A DNA stretch of 57,940 nucleotides. It comes from Sphaerisporangium rufum. Lineage in GTDB: Bacteria; Actinomycetota; Actinomycetes; Streptosporangiales; Streptosporangiaceae. Positions within the stretch are counted from its first letter, which is position 1; each line of letters opens with the position of its first letter. The notes beneath the pieces are model-generated. The model worked only from the letters and a program-made list of their open reading frames with translations, searched no databases and was not told the origin of the DNA. Positions 42,404-51,289 of the stretch are shown piece by piece. The position numbers and the translations under genes are program-made. The stretch spans positions 1 through 57,940 of the forward strand of contig NZ_BOOU01000006.1 in NCBI RefSeq assembly GCF_016863395.1, read 5' to 3'.

Positions 42404-43336
42404 GTGACCGAACGTCTGGACCTTCCGGTGGACGCCCCGGCGGCGCGGCCGGGGCCGACCACCCGGGCGCGGGTGCGCGAGGTCACCGGTGGCCGCGTCC
42501 GCGACCGGCGCGACGACGTGGCCACCGAGGAGCCGCTGGAGATCCGGATCGCCGCCGGCGGCCACACCCGGACGCTGGCCGTCACCATGCGCACACCGGG
42601 TGCCGACTTCGAGCTGGCCGCCGGGTTCCTGTCCGGTGAGGGCCTGGCCGGGCCGGGGGACATCGCCTCGATCGCCTACTGCACCGAGGAGGCCCTGCCC
42701 CCCGAGGCGCGGCACAACACGGTCACCGTCCGGCTGAACCGCCGGGAGCTGCCCGACTCGCCCGCGCTGGCGCGGAACTTCGTCACCACCAGCGCCTGCG
42801 GGGTCTGCGGGGCGGCCGGGCTGGCCGCGCTGCGCGACCGGCTGGGCGAGCCGCCGGCGGCGGCCGGCGCCTTCCCGCCGGTGCCCGCCGAGCTGCTGTA
42901 CGGGCTGCCCGACCGGCTGCGCGCGGCCCAGAGCATCTTCGGCAAGACCGGCGGCCTGCACGCCGCCGGCCTGCTCACCGCCGATGGCGAGCTGCTCGCG
43001 GTCCGCGAGGACGTCGGCCGGCACAACGCGGTGGACAAGATCGTCGGCTGGGCGCTGCTCGGCGACCGGCTGCCGCTGGCGTCCTGCCTGCTGATGGTCA
43101 GCGGCCGGACCAGCTACGAGATCATGCAGAAGGCGGTCGCCGCCGGGCTGCCCATGGTCTGCGCGGTCTCCGCGCCCTCCTCGCTGGCCGTCGACCTGGC
43201 CAGGGAGTTCGGCGTCACCCTGGTCGGCTTCCTGCGCGGCGAGCGCTTCAACATCTACGCCAACCCCGCCCGCGTCGCACCACATGCCGACGCCCGACCG
43301 CAGCGCGGCATGCGGGCCGGCCCTGAGGGTAATTGA
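42404..43336 (+). CDS. fdhD: Formate dehydrogenase accessory sulfurtransferase
   Basis: FdhD, about 310 residues, transfers sulfur to the molybdenum or tungsten bis-MGD cofactor of formate dehydrogenase. The N-terminal half has EEPLEIRIAAGGHTRTLAVTMRTPGAD. The active cysteines are in TTSACGVCGAAG (CxxC). IFGKTGGLHAAGLL and VREDVGRHNAVDKIVG are highly conserved. GTG 42404 has AAGGGA seven bases upstream; ATG 42389 is the longer alternative. No formate dehydrogenase gene is in the window, so its client is elsewhere. Confidence 0.95.
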   Translation: MTERLDLPVDAPAARPGPTTRARVREVTGGRVRDRRDDVATEEPLEIRIAAGGHTRTLAVTMRTPGADFELAAGFLSGEGLAGPGDIASIAYCTEEALPPEARHNTVTVRLNRRELPDSPALARNFVTTSACGVCGAAGLAALRDRLGEPPAAAGAFPPVPAELLYGLPDRLRAAQSIFGKTGGLHAAGLLTADGELLAVREDVGRHNAVDKIVGWALLGDRLPLASCLLMVSGRTSYEIMQKAVAAGLPMVCAVSAPSSLAVDLAREFGVTLVGFLRGERFNIYANPARVAPHADARPQRGMRAGPEGN

Positions 43337-43343
43337 TCGCGGC

Positions 43344-43973
43344 TCACTGCTCCAGCGTGTAGTTCGTCGGGTCTCTCACTTGTTTGTGGGATTCTTCGTC
43401 CAGCCAGTGACACCAGAGGTTCGCCTCGGAGATCGCCAGCCGTGGGTTCCGTACTCCGGTACCGCTCCAGGCGGCGACCTCCGGACGCGGTCCGCCGTCC
43501 GACCGCATGGAACAGACCATTTCCAGAGCGGGTTTGAGATCGGTGTCGGTGGACATCAGAATGCCGACGTCGTAGCGGCGTTCCATGGCCAACCTGACGA
43601 AATCGATGGCCAGCGCCACATCGATGCCCTTTTCCTGCGGCTTTTCGCCTATCTGACAGCTATCCGGCCAGCCGGCGGGGTAGCGTAGCGTTCGCGCGAT
43701 GACCTCCACTCGCGGGTCCACTTGCCACATTGCGATCTGTCGGGTACAGGCGGAATATCCCTTGATGTCGCGCGTCGCCGCCGGTTTTCCACGGTAGATT
43801 CGTACCTCGGTGAGCTCGCGCGGGTAGGGACTTCTATCCACCAGCAGTCGGCCCAACCGAACCGGGTCCACCTGACCGAACGTATGGGGCGGCGATAATT
43901 GCGGATAGAAGCAGGATCGAGCCCCTTTGTAAACGTTTTGATAGTCAAGGAACAAGATCGTGCGGTCTGCCAC
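43344..43973 (-). CDS. NYN-domain (PIN-like) protein
   Basis: Predicted RNase-like protein of 209 residues. The NYN fold is shown by TILFLDYQNVYKGA with the first metal aspartate, GIDVALAIDFVRLAMERRYDVGILMSTDTDLKPALEM with the later acidic cluster, and EVAAWSG. All four acidic positions seem present, so it could be catalytically active on RNA. The start is GTG 43973 next to GAGGAAG; a TGA lies four codons upstream. Its own sigma-70-type promoter and a terminator-like hairpin precede it. Local GC is lower than in the neighbours. Confidence 0.85.
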   Translation of the reverse strand: MADRTILFLDYQNVYKGARSCFYPQLSPPHTFGQVDPVRLGRLLVDRSPYPRELTEVRIYRGKPAATRDIKGYSACTRQIAMWQVDPRVEVIARTLRYPAGWPDSCQIGEKPQEKGIDVALAIDFVRLAMERRYDVGILMSTDTDLKPALEMVCSMRSDGGPRPEVAAWSGTGVRNPRLAISEANLWCHWLDEESHKQVRDPTNYTLEQ

Positions 43974-43983
43974 ACTTCCTCAC

Positions 43984-44026
43984 AAAGAATAATCCCCGCC
44001 AGTCCGGGAAATCCCGGACGGCGGGG
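43984..44026 (-). terminator. Rho-independent-type hairpin in the NYN gene leader
   Basis: On the minus strand CCCCGCC-GTCCGGG pairs with CCCGGAC-GGCGGGG (one bulged T) around an ATTT loop, and is followed by ATTATTCTTT. It is a strong intrinsic terminator. It ends about 10 bases before the ribosome site of the NYN gene and lies downstream of that gene's apparent promoter, so it may act as an attenuator as well as stopping ppc transcription. Confidence 0.65.
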
Positions 44027-44038
44027 AGCAGTGACTCC

Positions 44039-44068
44039 TTTATAAGAGGTTAGCGGGGTCCATGTCAA
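44039..44068 (-). promoter_or_regulatory. Sigma-70-type promoter before the NYN gene
   Basis: TTGACA (44063-44068) and TATAAA (44039-44044) with an 18-base spacer on the minus strand; reading the overlapping TTATAA gives 17. Both boxes are close to consensus, which is rare in this GC-rich sequence. Transcription would begin near 44032, just ahead of the hairpin. Confidence 0.6.
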
Positions 44069-44168
44069 CCTGCGGCCCGTTCCACGCCGAACTCTTGACC
44101 GACAGCGGACATCTCTTTGAGCTTACTGCCGGACGTATACCGATATTCTTCAGAAAACAGAGTGATGA

Positions 44169-46874
44169 TCAGCCGGTGTTCTGGAGGCCGGCGGCGACGC
44201 CGTTGACGCTGAGCAGCAGCAGGGTCTCCAGCCGCTCGCGCTCGTCGGCAGCCAGCTCGCCCTCGGCCCGCAGCGCGGACAGCGCCCGCAGCTGCAGGTG
44301 CGAGAGCGCGTCGACGTAGGGGTCGCGGAGCTGGACGGCGCGCGACAGCACCCGGCGGCTCTCCAGCAGCCGGGAGTGGCCGGTCACCTCGAGCACCAGC
44401 CGCCGGGTCAGGTCGTACTCGGCGAGCACCTGGTCGGCGAAGTCCGGCCGGCCACCCAGGGCCAGGTAGCGGGCGGCGATCTGCCGGTCGGTCTTGGCCA
44501 GCGACATCTCGGCGTTGTCCAGCAGTGAGGCGAACAGCGGCCACTCCCGGTACGCCTGCCGAAGCTCCGCCAGCCCCGGCCCGGGCTCGGTACCGTTCTC
44601 GGGCTCCTGGCCGCCGGTGCGGGTGGCGGCGAGCAGGCCGCTGCCGAGCCCGTACCAGCCGGGCAGGTTGACCCGGGTCTGCGCCCAGGCGAACACCCAC
44701 GGGATCGCCCGCAGGTCGTCCAGCGAGCGGGGCGCGCCCAGGCCGCGGCGGGCCGGGCGGGAACCCAGGCGCAGCGAGCCGATCTCCTCCAGCGGGCTGA
44801 CCAGGCCGAACCACTCGGGGAACCCGGGGGCCTCGGTGAGCGAGCGGTAGGCCCGCTCGGAGGCGGCGGCGACCCGCTCGGCCAGCAGCCGGTAGCGCGC
44901 GGCGGCCTCGGCGGTGCGGGCCTCCACCGACGGGGTGGAGGCGAGCAGCACGGCGCTGGTCACCTGCTCGATGTGCCGGTGGGCGATGGCCGGATGGCCG
45001 TAGCGGGCGAAGATGACCTCGCCCTGCTCGGTGACCTTGAACCGGCCGGCGACCGAGCCGGGGGCCTGGGCGAGCACCGCGCGGTTGGCCGGCCCGCCGC
45101 CGCGGCCGAGCGCGCCGCCGCGGCCGTGGAAGAGCGTCAGCCGCACGTCGTTGGCCAGCGCCCAGCCGGCCAGCTCGGCCTGCGCGTCGTACAGCTTGAG
45201 GGTGGCCGCGGCCGGGCCGAGCTCCTTGGCCGAGTCGGAGTACCCGAGCATGACCTCCATCCGCCGCCCGCCGGCCGCCAGCCGCTCCTGCACGGCCGGG
45301 ATGCCCAGCATCCCGGTGAGCACGTCGGCGGAGTTGGCCAGGTCCTCGCCCGACTCGAACAGCGGGACGACGTCCAGCACCGGGGCACGGGAGCCCGCCG
45401 CGTGCCGGGCCAGCTCGTACACCGCGGCGATGTCGCCGGCCGAGCGGGTGAAGGAGACCACGTACCGGGAGCAGGCGCGGACGCCGAACCGCTCCTGGAT
45501 CCAGGCGATCATGCGGATGGTGGCCAGCACCTCCTCGGTGACCTCCGAGACCCGGCCCTCGGCGATCTCGGCGAGCGCGCGGGCGTGCACCTGGGAGTGC
45601 TGGCGCACCTCCAGCTCGGCCAGGTGAAAACCGAACGTCTCGACCTGCCAGATGAGGTGCTGCAGCTCGCCGTACGCCTGGCGGGGCGCGCCGGTGGCGG
45701 CCAGGGACGCCTGGCAGGCGCGCAGGTCGCGCAGCAGGTCGTCCGGCGAGCGGTAGGCCAGGTCCAGGTCGCGGCGCCGGGTGGCGGCGATCCGCGCCGC
45801 GACGTACAGCAGCCACTGGCGGTGCGGCTCGCGCGGCGCGCGGGTGGCGAGCTCGGTGGCCAGCTCCGGGTGGTCGTCGGCCGCGGCGGCCAGCGCGTCC
45901 CGCAGCTCGGGGCTCGGCGGCCCGCCGAACGCGGCCGAGGCGGTCAGCGTGCGGCCGATCCGGGTGGTGGCGTTCTCCAGCGCGGTGAGCACGTGCTCGG
46001 CCTGGATGAGCACGGCCTCCCGGGTGACCCGGGAGGTCACGTTGGGGTTGCCGTCCCGGTCGCCGCCGATCCAGCTGCCGTAGCGGATGAACGCCCGGGC
46101 CAGCGGCTCGCGGGTGCCGCTGCCCTCGCCGAGCGCGGCGTCCAGCGAACGGTAGATGCGCGGCACCGTGCGGAACAGGGTCTCGTCGAAGGCCGCCATC
46201 GCGGTCCGGACCTCGTCCAGCGGGTCCAGCTTGGTGTGCCGGAGCTGGGCGGTCCGCCACAGCAGGTCGATCTCCTCCAGCAGCCGCCGGTGCGCCTCGC
46301 TCCGCTCCTGGGCGCCCCGGTCGGGGGCGTTGTACTCGGTGAGCTGGGTGCTGATCCGCTGGATCGCGGTGACGACGGCCCGGCGGCGCGCCTCGGTGGG
46401 GTGCGCGGTGAGCACCGGCCGGAACTCCAGGTCGGCGATCAGGCGGGCCATCTCGTCGGCGCCGAGGTCGTGCCGCAGCTCGCCGACCGCCTGGGCCAGC
46501 GACTCCGGCAACGGCGCCTCGCCGGTGTCGCGCGCCCGCAGGGTGCGGATGCGGTAGTGCTCCTCGGCCAGGTTGACCAGGTGGAAGTAGCAGGTGAACG
46601 CGCGGGCGATCTGCACGCCGCGCTCGACCGGCCAGCCGGCGACCATGGCGGCCACCTCGTCCACCGACACCTCGCGCCTGCGGGCCGCGATCACGGCCTT
46701 GCGCAGGCGTTCGACGTCGGCCAGCAGGTCGGGCCCGCCGTCCTCGGCGATGACCCGGCCGAGCAGCTCGCCGAGCAGGCGCACATCGGCGCGCAGCTCG
46801 TCGGGGACCTCGGAGACGGCACTGTGACGTTCGGTGGCAGAGCGCTGTGCCTGCTTCGCGGCGGTTGCGGCCAT
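44169..46874 (-). CDS. ppc: Phosphoenolpyruvate carboxylase
   Basis: Anaplerotic enzyme of 901 residues making oxaloacetate from PEP and bicarbonate. The full set of motifs is present: VLTAHPTEARRRAVV with the catalytic histidine, GSWIGGDRDGNPNVT, VMLGYSDSAKELG, FHGRGGALGRGGGP and the C-terminal QNTG. The length is normal. ATG 46874 (MAATAAKQAQ) is preferred to a longer reading. It stands alone between the ABC exporter and the NYN gene, and ends about 130 bases before the NYN promoter. Confidence 0.97.
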   Translation of the reverse strand: MAATAAKQAQRSATERHSAVSEVPDELRADVRLLGELLGRVIAEDGGPDLLADVERLRKAVIAARRREVSVDEVAAMVAGWPVERGVQIARAFTCYFHLVNLAEEHYRIRTLRARDTGEAPLPESLAQAVGELRHDLGADEMARLIADLEFRPVLTAHPTEARRRAVVTAIQRISTQLTEYNAPDRGAQERSEAHRRLLEEIDLLWRTAQLRHTKLDPLDEVRTAMAAFDETLFRTVPRIYRSLDAALGEGSGTREPLARAFIRYGSWIGGDRDGNPNVTSRVTREAVLIQAEHVLTALENATTRIGRTLTASAAFGGPPSPELRDALAAAADDHPELATELATRAPREPHRQWLLYVAARIAATRRRDLDLAYRSPDDLLRDLRACQASLAATGAPRQAYGELQHLIWQVETFGFHLAELEVRQHSQVHARALAEIAEGRVSEVTEEVLATIRMIAWIQERFGVRACSRYVVSFTRSAGDIAAVYELARHAAGSRAPVLDVVPLFESGEDLANSADVLTGMLGIPAVQERLAAGGRRMEVMLGYSDSAKELGPAAATLKLYDAQAELAGWALANDVRLTLFHGRGGALGRGGGPANRAVLAQAPGSVAGRFKVTEQGEVIFARYGHPAIAHRHIEQVTSAVLLASTPSVEARTAEAAARYRLLAERVAAASERAYRSLTEAPGFPEWFGLVSPLEEIGSLRLGSRPARRGLGAPRSLDDLRAIPWVFAWAQTRVNLPGWYGLGSGLLAATRTGGQEPENGTEPGPGLAELRQAYREWPLFASLLDNAEMSLAKTDRQIAARYLALGGRPDFADQVLAEYDLTRRLVLEVTGHSRLLESRRVLSRAVQLRDPYVDALSHLQLRALSALRAEGELAADERERLETLLLLSVNGVAAGLQNTG

Positions 46875-46965
46875 ACCACGCAGGTTATCCACTGGTTCCG
46901 ATCGCCTGGATACCGGTCTCACCTAGTGGACTAGACCATACGTCTTGGCTGTTCAGAGCGGGGAT

Positions 46966-48519
46966 TCAGGACGGCCGGGAGACCGCGGCCAGCAAGTCGG
47001 GCAGCCGGGCGTAGCCGATGCCCGAGGCGAGCCGCCGGCCGCCGGCGGCGACCGCCAGCCCGTACGGCACGCCGAGCAGCGCGACCCAGGTGAAGCCGAG
47101 CAGCACCGGCACCACCACCGGCAGCGCGAGCGAGCCGGTGGCGAGCATCGAGCCGAACGAGCCGGCGAACGCCACGCCGCCCTGGCCGGGGGCGGCGCTG
47201 GTGAACGCGTTGACCCGCTCGGGGTAGGTGTACGGCAGCACCACGCTGACCACCGAACCGACGCCGAGCGCGACGAGCAGCAGCCCGGTGGCGGTCAGCA
47301 GGGCGGCCGGCGCCGCCGCCGGATCGCCGGCGACCAGCGCGGCGGTCACCGACAGCACGGCCAGCAGCGGGACCGCGACCAGCGAGACCGCCAGGTGGCG
47401 GCCGGCGAAGTCGGTCCTGATGTCGCGGGCGCCGGTGTAGACCAGGGCGTTCATCCACAGCGCGCGGCCGTCGATGCCGAAGGCGTTGGACGCCTGCAGG
47501 CCGATCATGAGCGCGGCCAGGCACGGCACCACCACGGCGAGGGCCGGTCCGTCCATCCCGTTGCGGCCGCCGAGCGAGAACATCATCACGATCGAGAAGC
47601 CGACCGCGGCCACCCATCCCATCCGCCCGCGCGGCTCCCGGCGCAGGTACTTCAGCTCCTTGGCGACCACGGCGCCGAGCGCGCCGCCGGGCAGCACCCC
47701 TTCCAGCCGGCCGCGGCGCACCGAACCGACCTGGGTGGAGGCGTCCGAGGTGACCATGGCCCGGCGCAGCGCGGCCGTCCACAGCTCGACCAGGACCAGC
47801 AGCACCAGGGCGAGGACGGCCAGCTCGGCCAGCGCGACCAGGCCGCCGTCGGCGATGGCGTGCGCGGCCATCCCGGGCGGGGTCCAGCGCAGCACCGAGG
47901 TGACGCCGGCCAGGTACTCGCGCGGGTCGCCGCCGATCCCCTGGTTCAGCACCAGGTTCGGCACCTGGGTGAGCAGGATGACCAGCACCACCCCGATGGC
48001 GAGCAGGTCCCGCCCCCGGCGGGTGCGCAGCACGCCGGACAGCGCGGTGGTGAGCGCCCGGGAGGCCACCAGGCAGATCGCGACGTGCAGCACCACCGCG
48101 ACCAGCCCGATCGGCACCGCGGCCGGGCCGCGGGCCAGTCCGGCGACCGCGCCGAGCGACAGGACGAGCGAGGCGAGCGGCCACGGCCCGGCGGCCGAGG
48201 CGGCGAACATGCCGAGCGCCGCCTGCCGCGCGGTCAGCGGGAACAGGGCGAGCCGGGCCGGGTCCACGGTCTCGTCCACCCCGAACACCATCAGCGGGCC
48301 GACCAGCCAGATCACGGTGAGCGCGGTGAACATCACGACGCACACGTTCAGCGCGAGGTCGGCCGGGGCGGTCCGCAGCAGGGCGAGCAGCGCGAAGCCG
48401 CCGCCGGCGATCGCGAGCGCGCCGGCCAGGGTGAAGGCGTAGCCGATCTGGCGCATGGTGTCGCCGCGCAGGTTCCCGGCGATCAGCCGGAGCTTCAGGC
48501 GGACGAAGAGCCAAGCCAC
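46966..48519 (-). CDS. ABC exporter permease
   Basis: Membrane protein of 517 residues with about 12 hydrophobic helices in two halves and an internal cytoplasmic region (SVRRGRLEGVLPGGALGAVVAKELKYLRREPRGRMG). No ATP-binding motif of its own. GTG 48519 is the likely start, overlapping the end of the ATPase gene by 25 bases, so the two subunits are coupled. It resembles the large ABC-2-type permeases paired with a single ATPase in actinobacteria. The cargo is unknown. Confidence 0.85.
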   Translation of the reverse strand: MAWLFVRLKLRLIAGNLRGDTMRQIGYAFTLAGALAIAGGGFALLALLRTAPADLALNVCVVMFTALTVIWLVGPLMVFGVDETVDPARLALFPLTARQAALGMFAASAAGPWPLASLVLSLGAVAGLARGPAAVPIGLVAVVLHVAICLVASRALTTALSGVLRTRRGRDLLAIGVVLVILLTQVPNLVLNQGIGGDPREYLAGVTSVLRWTPPGMAAHAIADGGLVALAELAVLALVLLVLVELWTAALRRAMVTSDASTQVGSVRRGRLEGVLPGGALGAVVAKELKYLRREPRGRMGWVAAVGFSIVMMFSLGGRNGMDGPALAVVVPCLAALMIGLQASNAFGIDGRALWMNALVYTGARDIRTDFAGRHLAVSLVAVPLLAVLSVTAALVAGDPAAAPAALLTATGLLLVALGVGSVVSVVLPYTYPERVNAFTSAAPGQGGVAFAGSFGSMLATGSLALPVVVPVLLGFTWVALLGVPYGLAVAAGGRRLASGIGYARLPDLLAAVSRPS

Positions 48520-49295
48520 GTCAGGCCCTCCTCGCCATGGTCGCGCGCCCCCACCAGCTGCAGCAGCGCCTCGTTGAGCGTGCTGTTCCCGCGCACCTCG
48601 GCGAGCGGGCCCTGGGCGACGATGCGGCCGTGGTTCATCACCGACACCCAGTCGCACAGCCGTTCCACCAGGTCCATGACGTGGCTGGAGAACACCACGG
48701 TGGAGCCGGACGCGGTGTAGCGGCGCAGCACCTCGACCAGGGTGTTGGCGCTCACCGGGTCGACGCCTTCGAACGGCTCGTCCAGGAACAGCGCCTCGGG
48801 GTTGTGCAGCAGCGCGGCGGCCAGGGCGATCTTCTTGCGCATGCCGGTGGAGTAGTCCACCACGAGCTTGTCGGCCGAGGCGGCCAGGTCCATGACCCGC
48901 AGCAGTTCCTCGGCCCGGCGGGCCACCTCCTCGCGCGGGATGCCGCGGATCTGGCCGTTGTACAGCAGCAGCTCCCGCCCGGACAGCCGTTCGAACAGCC
49001 GCAGGCCCTCGGGCAGCACGCCCACCCGCGCCTTGACCGCCGCCGGGTCGCGCCAGACGTCGATCCCGGCCACCTGCGCCGAGCCGGCGTCCGGAACCAG
49101 CAACCCGGTGATCATGCTGAGCGTGGTGGTCTTTCCCGCGCCGTTCGGGCCGACCAGGCCGGCGAAGCTGCCGCGCGGCACCACCAGGTCGACCCGATCC
49201 ACCGCCGTTTGGGCGCCGAACCGCTTGACCAGGCCGTGGGTGCGAACCGCCGGTACCGGTTCCCCCGGCGCGGGGGCACTCGGGAATTCGGACAT
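48495..49295 (-). CDS. ABC transporter ATP-binding protein
   Basis: ATPase of 266 residues. Walker A is GLVGPNGAGKTT, the Q-loop region is VGVLPEGLRLF, the signature is YSTGMRKKIALAAALL, Walker B is ALFLDEPFEGVDP and the switch histidine is in VFSSHVMDLVE. The signature is YSTGM rather than LSGGQ, which is common in this ABC-2 exporter group. It pairs with the overlapping permease. It is divergent from the carboxylase operon. Confidence 0.93.
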   Translation of the reverse strand: MSEFPSAPAPGEPVPAVRTHGLVKRFGAQTAVDRVDLVVPRGSFAGLVGPNGAGKTTTLSMITGLLVPDAGSAQVAGIDVWRDPAAVKARVGVLPEGLRLFERLSGRELLLYNGQIRGIPREEVARRAEELLRVMDLAASADKLVVDYSTGMRKKIALAAALLHNPEALFLDEPFEGVDPVSANTLVEVLRRYTASGSTVVFSSHVMDLVERLCDWVSVMNHGRIVAQGPLAEVRGNSTLNEALLQLVGARDHGEEGLTWLGSSSA

Positions 49296-49374
49296 GCCGC
49301 CACTCTAACGGCGGTGCGCGGGCCGGCGGGTTCCCGGTGAGTGGAGATGCGGGCCGGGCGTTAACCTACGGAAC

Positions 49375-50973
49375 ATGAGTGCTGAACCCGCCGCCCACGT
49401 CGAGGGACCTGACCCGCGCACCACCGCGGGCAAGATCGCTGACCTGGAGCGCCGCCTGGACGAGGCCGCGAACGCCGGTTCCGCGCGCGCGGTGGAGAAG
49501 CAGCACGCCAAGGGCAAGATGACGGCCCGCGAGCGGGTGCTGGCGTTCCTGGACGAGGGCTCGTTCATGGAGTTCGACGAGCTGGCCCGGCACCGGTCGG
49601 CGAACTTCGGGCTGGAGCGCGAGCGGCCGTACGGCGACGGGGTCGTCACCGGGCACGGCACGGTGGCCGGCCGCCCGGTGGCGATCTTCGCCCAGGACTT
49701 CACGGTGTTCGGCGGGTCGCTGGGCGAGGTGTTCGGCGAGAAGATCGTCAAGGTGATGGACCACGCGCTCAAGACCGGCTGCCCGGTGGTGGGCATCAAC
49801 GACTCCGGCGGCGCCCGCATCCAGGAGGGCGTGGTCTCGCTCGGGCTGTACGCCGAGATCTTCAAGCGGAACGTGCACGCCTCCGGCGTCATCCCGCAGA
49901 TCTCGATGATCATGGGGCCGTGCGCCGGCGGGGCGGTCTATTCGCCCGCGCTGACCGACTTCGTGCTCATGGTGCGGGAGAAGTCGCACATGTTCATCAC
50001 CGGCCCGGACGTGATCAAGACGGTCACCGGCGAGGAGGTGACGTTCGAGGAGCTGGGCGGCGCGCACACCCACAACTCCCGCTCCGGCGTCGCCCACTAC
50101 GAGGCCGCCGACGAGAACGACTGCCTGGAGTTCGCCCGGGCGCTGCTGTCCTACCTGCCGTCCAACAACATGGACGAGGTGCCGGCCTTCGACGCGCCGG
50201 CCGACCCGGCGGTGACCGAGCTGGACCGCGAGCTGGACACGCTCATCCCCGACTCGGCCAACCAGCCGTACGACATGCACCAGGTGATCGAGCACGTGCT
50301 GGACGACGGCGAGTTCCTGGAGGTCCACGCCGGGTTCGCGCCGAACATCGTGGTGGGCTTCGGCCGGGTGGAGGGCCACTCGGTCGGCGTGGTGGCCAAC
50401 CAGCCGATGAGCCTCGCCGGCACGCTGGACATCGCCGCCTCCGAGAAGGCCGCCCGGTTCGTCCGCACCTGCGACGCCTTCAACATCCCGGTGCTGACGT
50501 TCGTGGACGTGCCCGGCTTCCTGCCGGGCACCGACCAGGAGTGGAACGGCATCATCCGGCGCGGCGCCAAGCTGCTGTACGCCTACGCCGAGGCGACGGT
50601 GCCGCTGGTCACGGTGATCACCCGGAAGGCGTACGGCGGAGCCTACGACGTCATGGGGTCCAAGCACCTCGGCGCGGACATCAACCTGGCCTGGCCGACG
50701 GCGCAGATCGCGGTGATGGGGGCGCAGGGCGCGGTCAACATCCTCTACCGGCGGGAGCTGGCCGCCGCGGCCGATCCCGAGCAGGAGCGGGCCCGGCTGA
50801 TCACCGCCTACGAGGACACGCTCGCCAACCCCTATCTGGCCGCCGAGCGCGGGTACGTCGACGCGGTGATCAGGCCGTCGCACACCCGGGTCCGGATCGT
50901 CCAGGCGCTGCGCGCGCTGCGCAACAAGCGCAGCACGCTGCCGCCGAAGAAGCACGGCAACATCCCGCTGTAG
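49375..50973 (+). CDS. Acyl-CoA carboxylase beta subunit (carboxyltransferase)
   Basis: Carboxyltransferase subunit of 532 residues, of the acetyl/propionyl-CoA carboxylase complex that makes malonyl-CoA or methylmalonyl-CoA. The N-half has [38 protein letters not shown] and [18 protein letters not shown]. The C-half has [37 protein letters not shown] and [18 protein letters not shown], building both oxyanion holes. The residue after the second glycine pair (AYDVM) suggests a propionyl-CoA-capable enzyme of the PccB/AccD5 type. It is followed eight bases later by an epsilon subunit; the biotinylated alpha subunit is not in the window. Confidence 0.95.
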   Translation: MSAEPAAHVEGPDPRTTAGKIADLERRLDEAANAGSARAVEKQHAKGKMTARERVLAFLDEGSFMEFDELARHRSANFGLERERPYGDGVVTGHGTVAGRPVAIFAQDFTVFGGSLGEVFGEKIVKVMDHALKTGCPVVGINDSGGARIQEGVVSLGLYAEIFKRNVHASGVIPQISMIMGPCAGGAVYSPALTDFVLMVREKSHMFITGPDVIKTVTGEEVTFEELGGAHTHNSRSGVAHYEAADENDCLEFARALLSYLPSNNMDEVPAFDAPADPAVTELDRELDTLIPDSANQPYDMHQVIEHVLDDGEFLEVHAGFAPNIVVGFGRVEGHSVGVVANQPMSLAGTLDIAASEKAARFVRTCDAFNIPVLTFVDVPGFLPGTDQEWNGIIRRGAKLLYAYAEATVPLVTVITRKAYGGAYDVMGSKHLGADINLAWPTAQIAVMGAQGAVNILYRRELAAAADPEQERARLITAYEDTLANPYLAAERGYVDAVIRPSHTRVRIVQALRALRNKRSTLPPKKHGNIPL

Positions 50974-50981
50974 GAGCGCCC

Positions 50982-51185
50982 GTGGACCAGCCCTATTTGA
51001 AGATCGTTCATGGCGACGCCACTCCGGAGGAGGTGGCGGCGCTGGTGATCGCGGTGGCCGGCCGGACGGTTTCCGCCCCGCCGAACCCCACTCCATCCGG
51101 CAATTGGCGCAACCCGGTACATCGCCTACGAAGAGGTGTAATCGCTGGTCCAGGCGGCTGGCGAGCCGCCGCGCGACCGCATTAG
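50982..51185 (+). CDS. Acyl-CoA carboxylase epsilon subunit
   Basis: Small subunit of 67 residues specific to actinobacterial acyl-CoA carboxylases, which stabilises the alpha-beta complex. The start LKIVHGDATPEEVAALVIAVAG is diagnostic, and the end GPGGWRAAARPH matches the usual W-x-A-S/A tail. The start is GTG 50982, overlooked easily because the gene is short; GGAG lies six bases upstream. It is in one operon with the beta subunit. Confidence 0.88.
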   Translation: MDQPYLKIVHGDATPEEVAALVIAVAGRTVSAPPNPTPSGNWRNPVHRLRRGVIAGPGGWRAAARPH

Positions 51186-51289
51186 ATCTGCGGAAGTGGG
51201 TGTCAAGAGGCCGGAGAGTTGGGACTATCTAGAAATGGGGGAATATAGTCAGCCGATCATCGCGAGGACCCAGAGGCCTGGAGGAGAGC

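Noticed and set aside
43200-46260. Long alternative frame over ppc
   Set aside because: Shadow of PEP carboxylase, whose frame carries all catalytic motifs.
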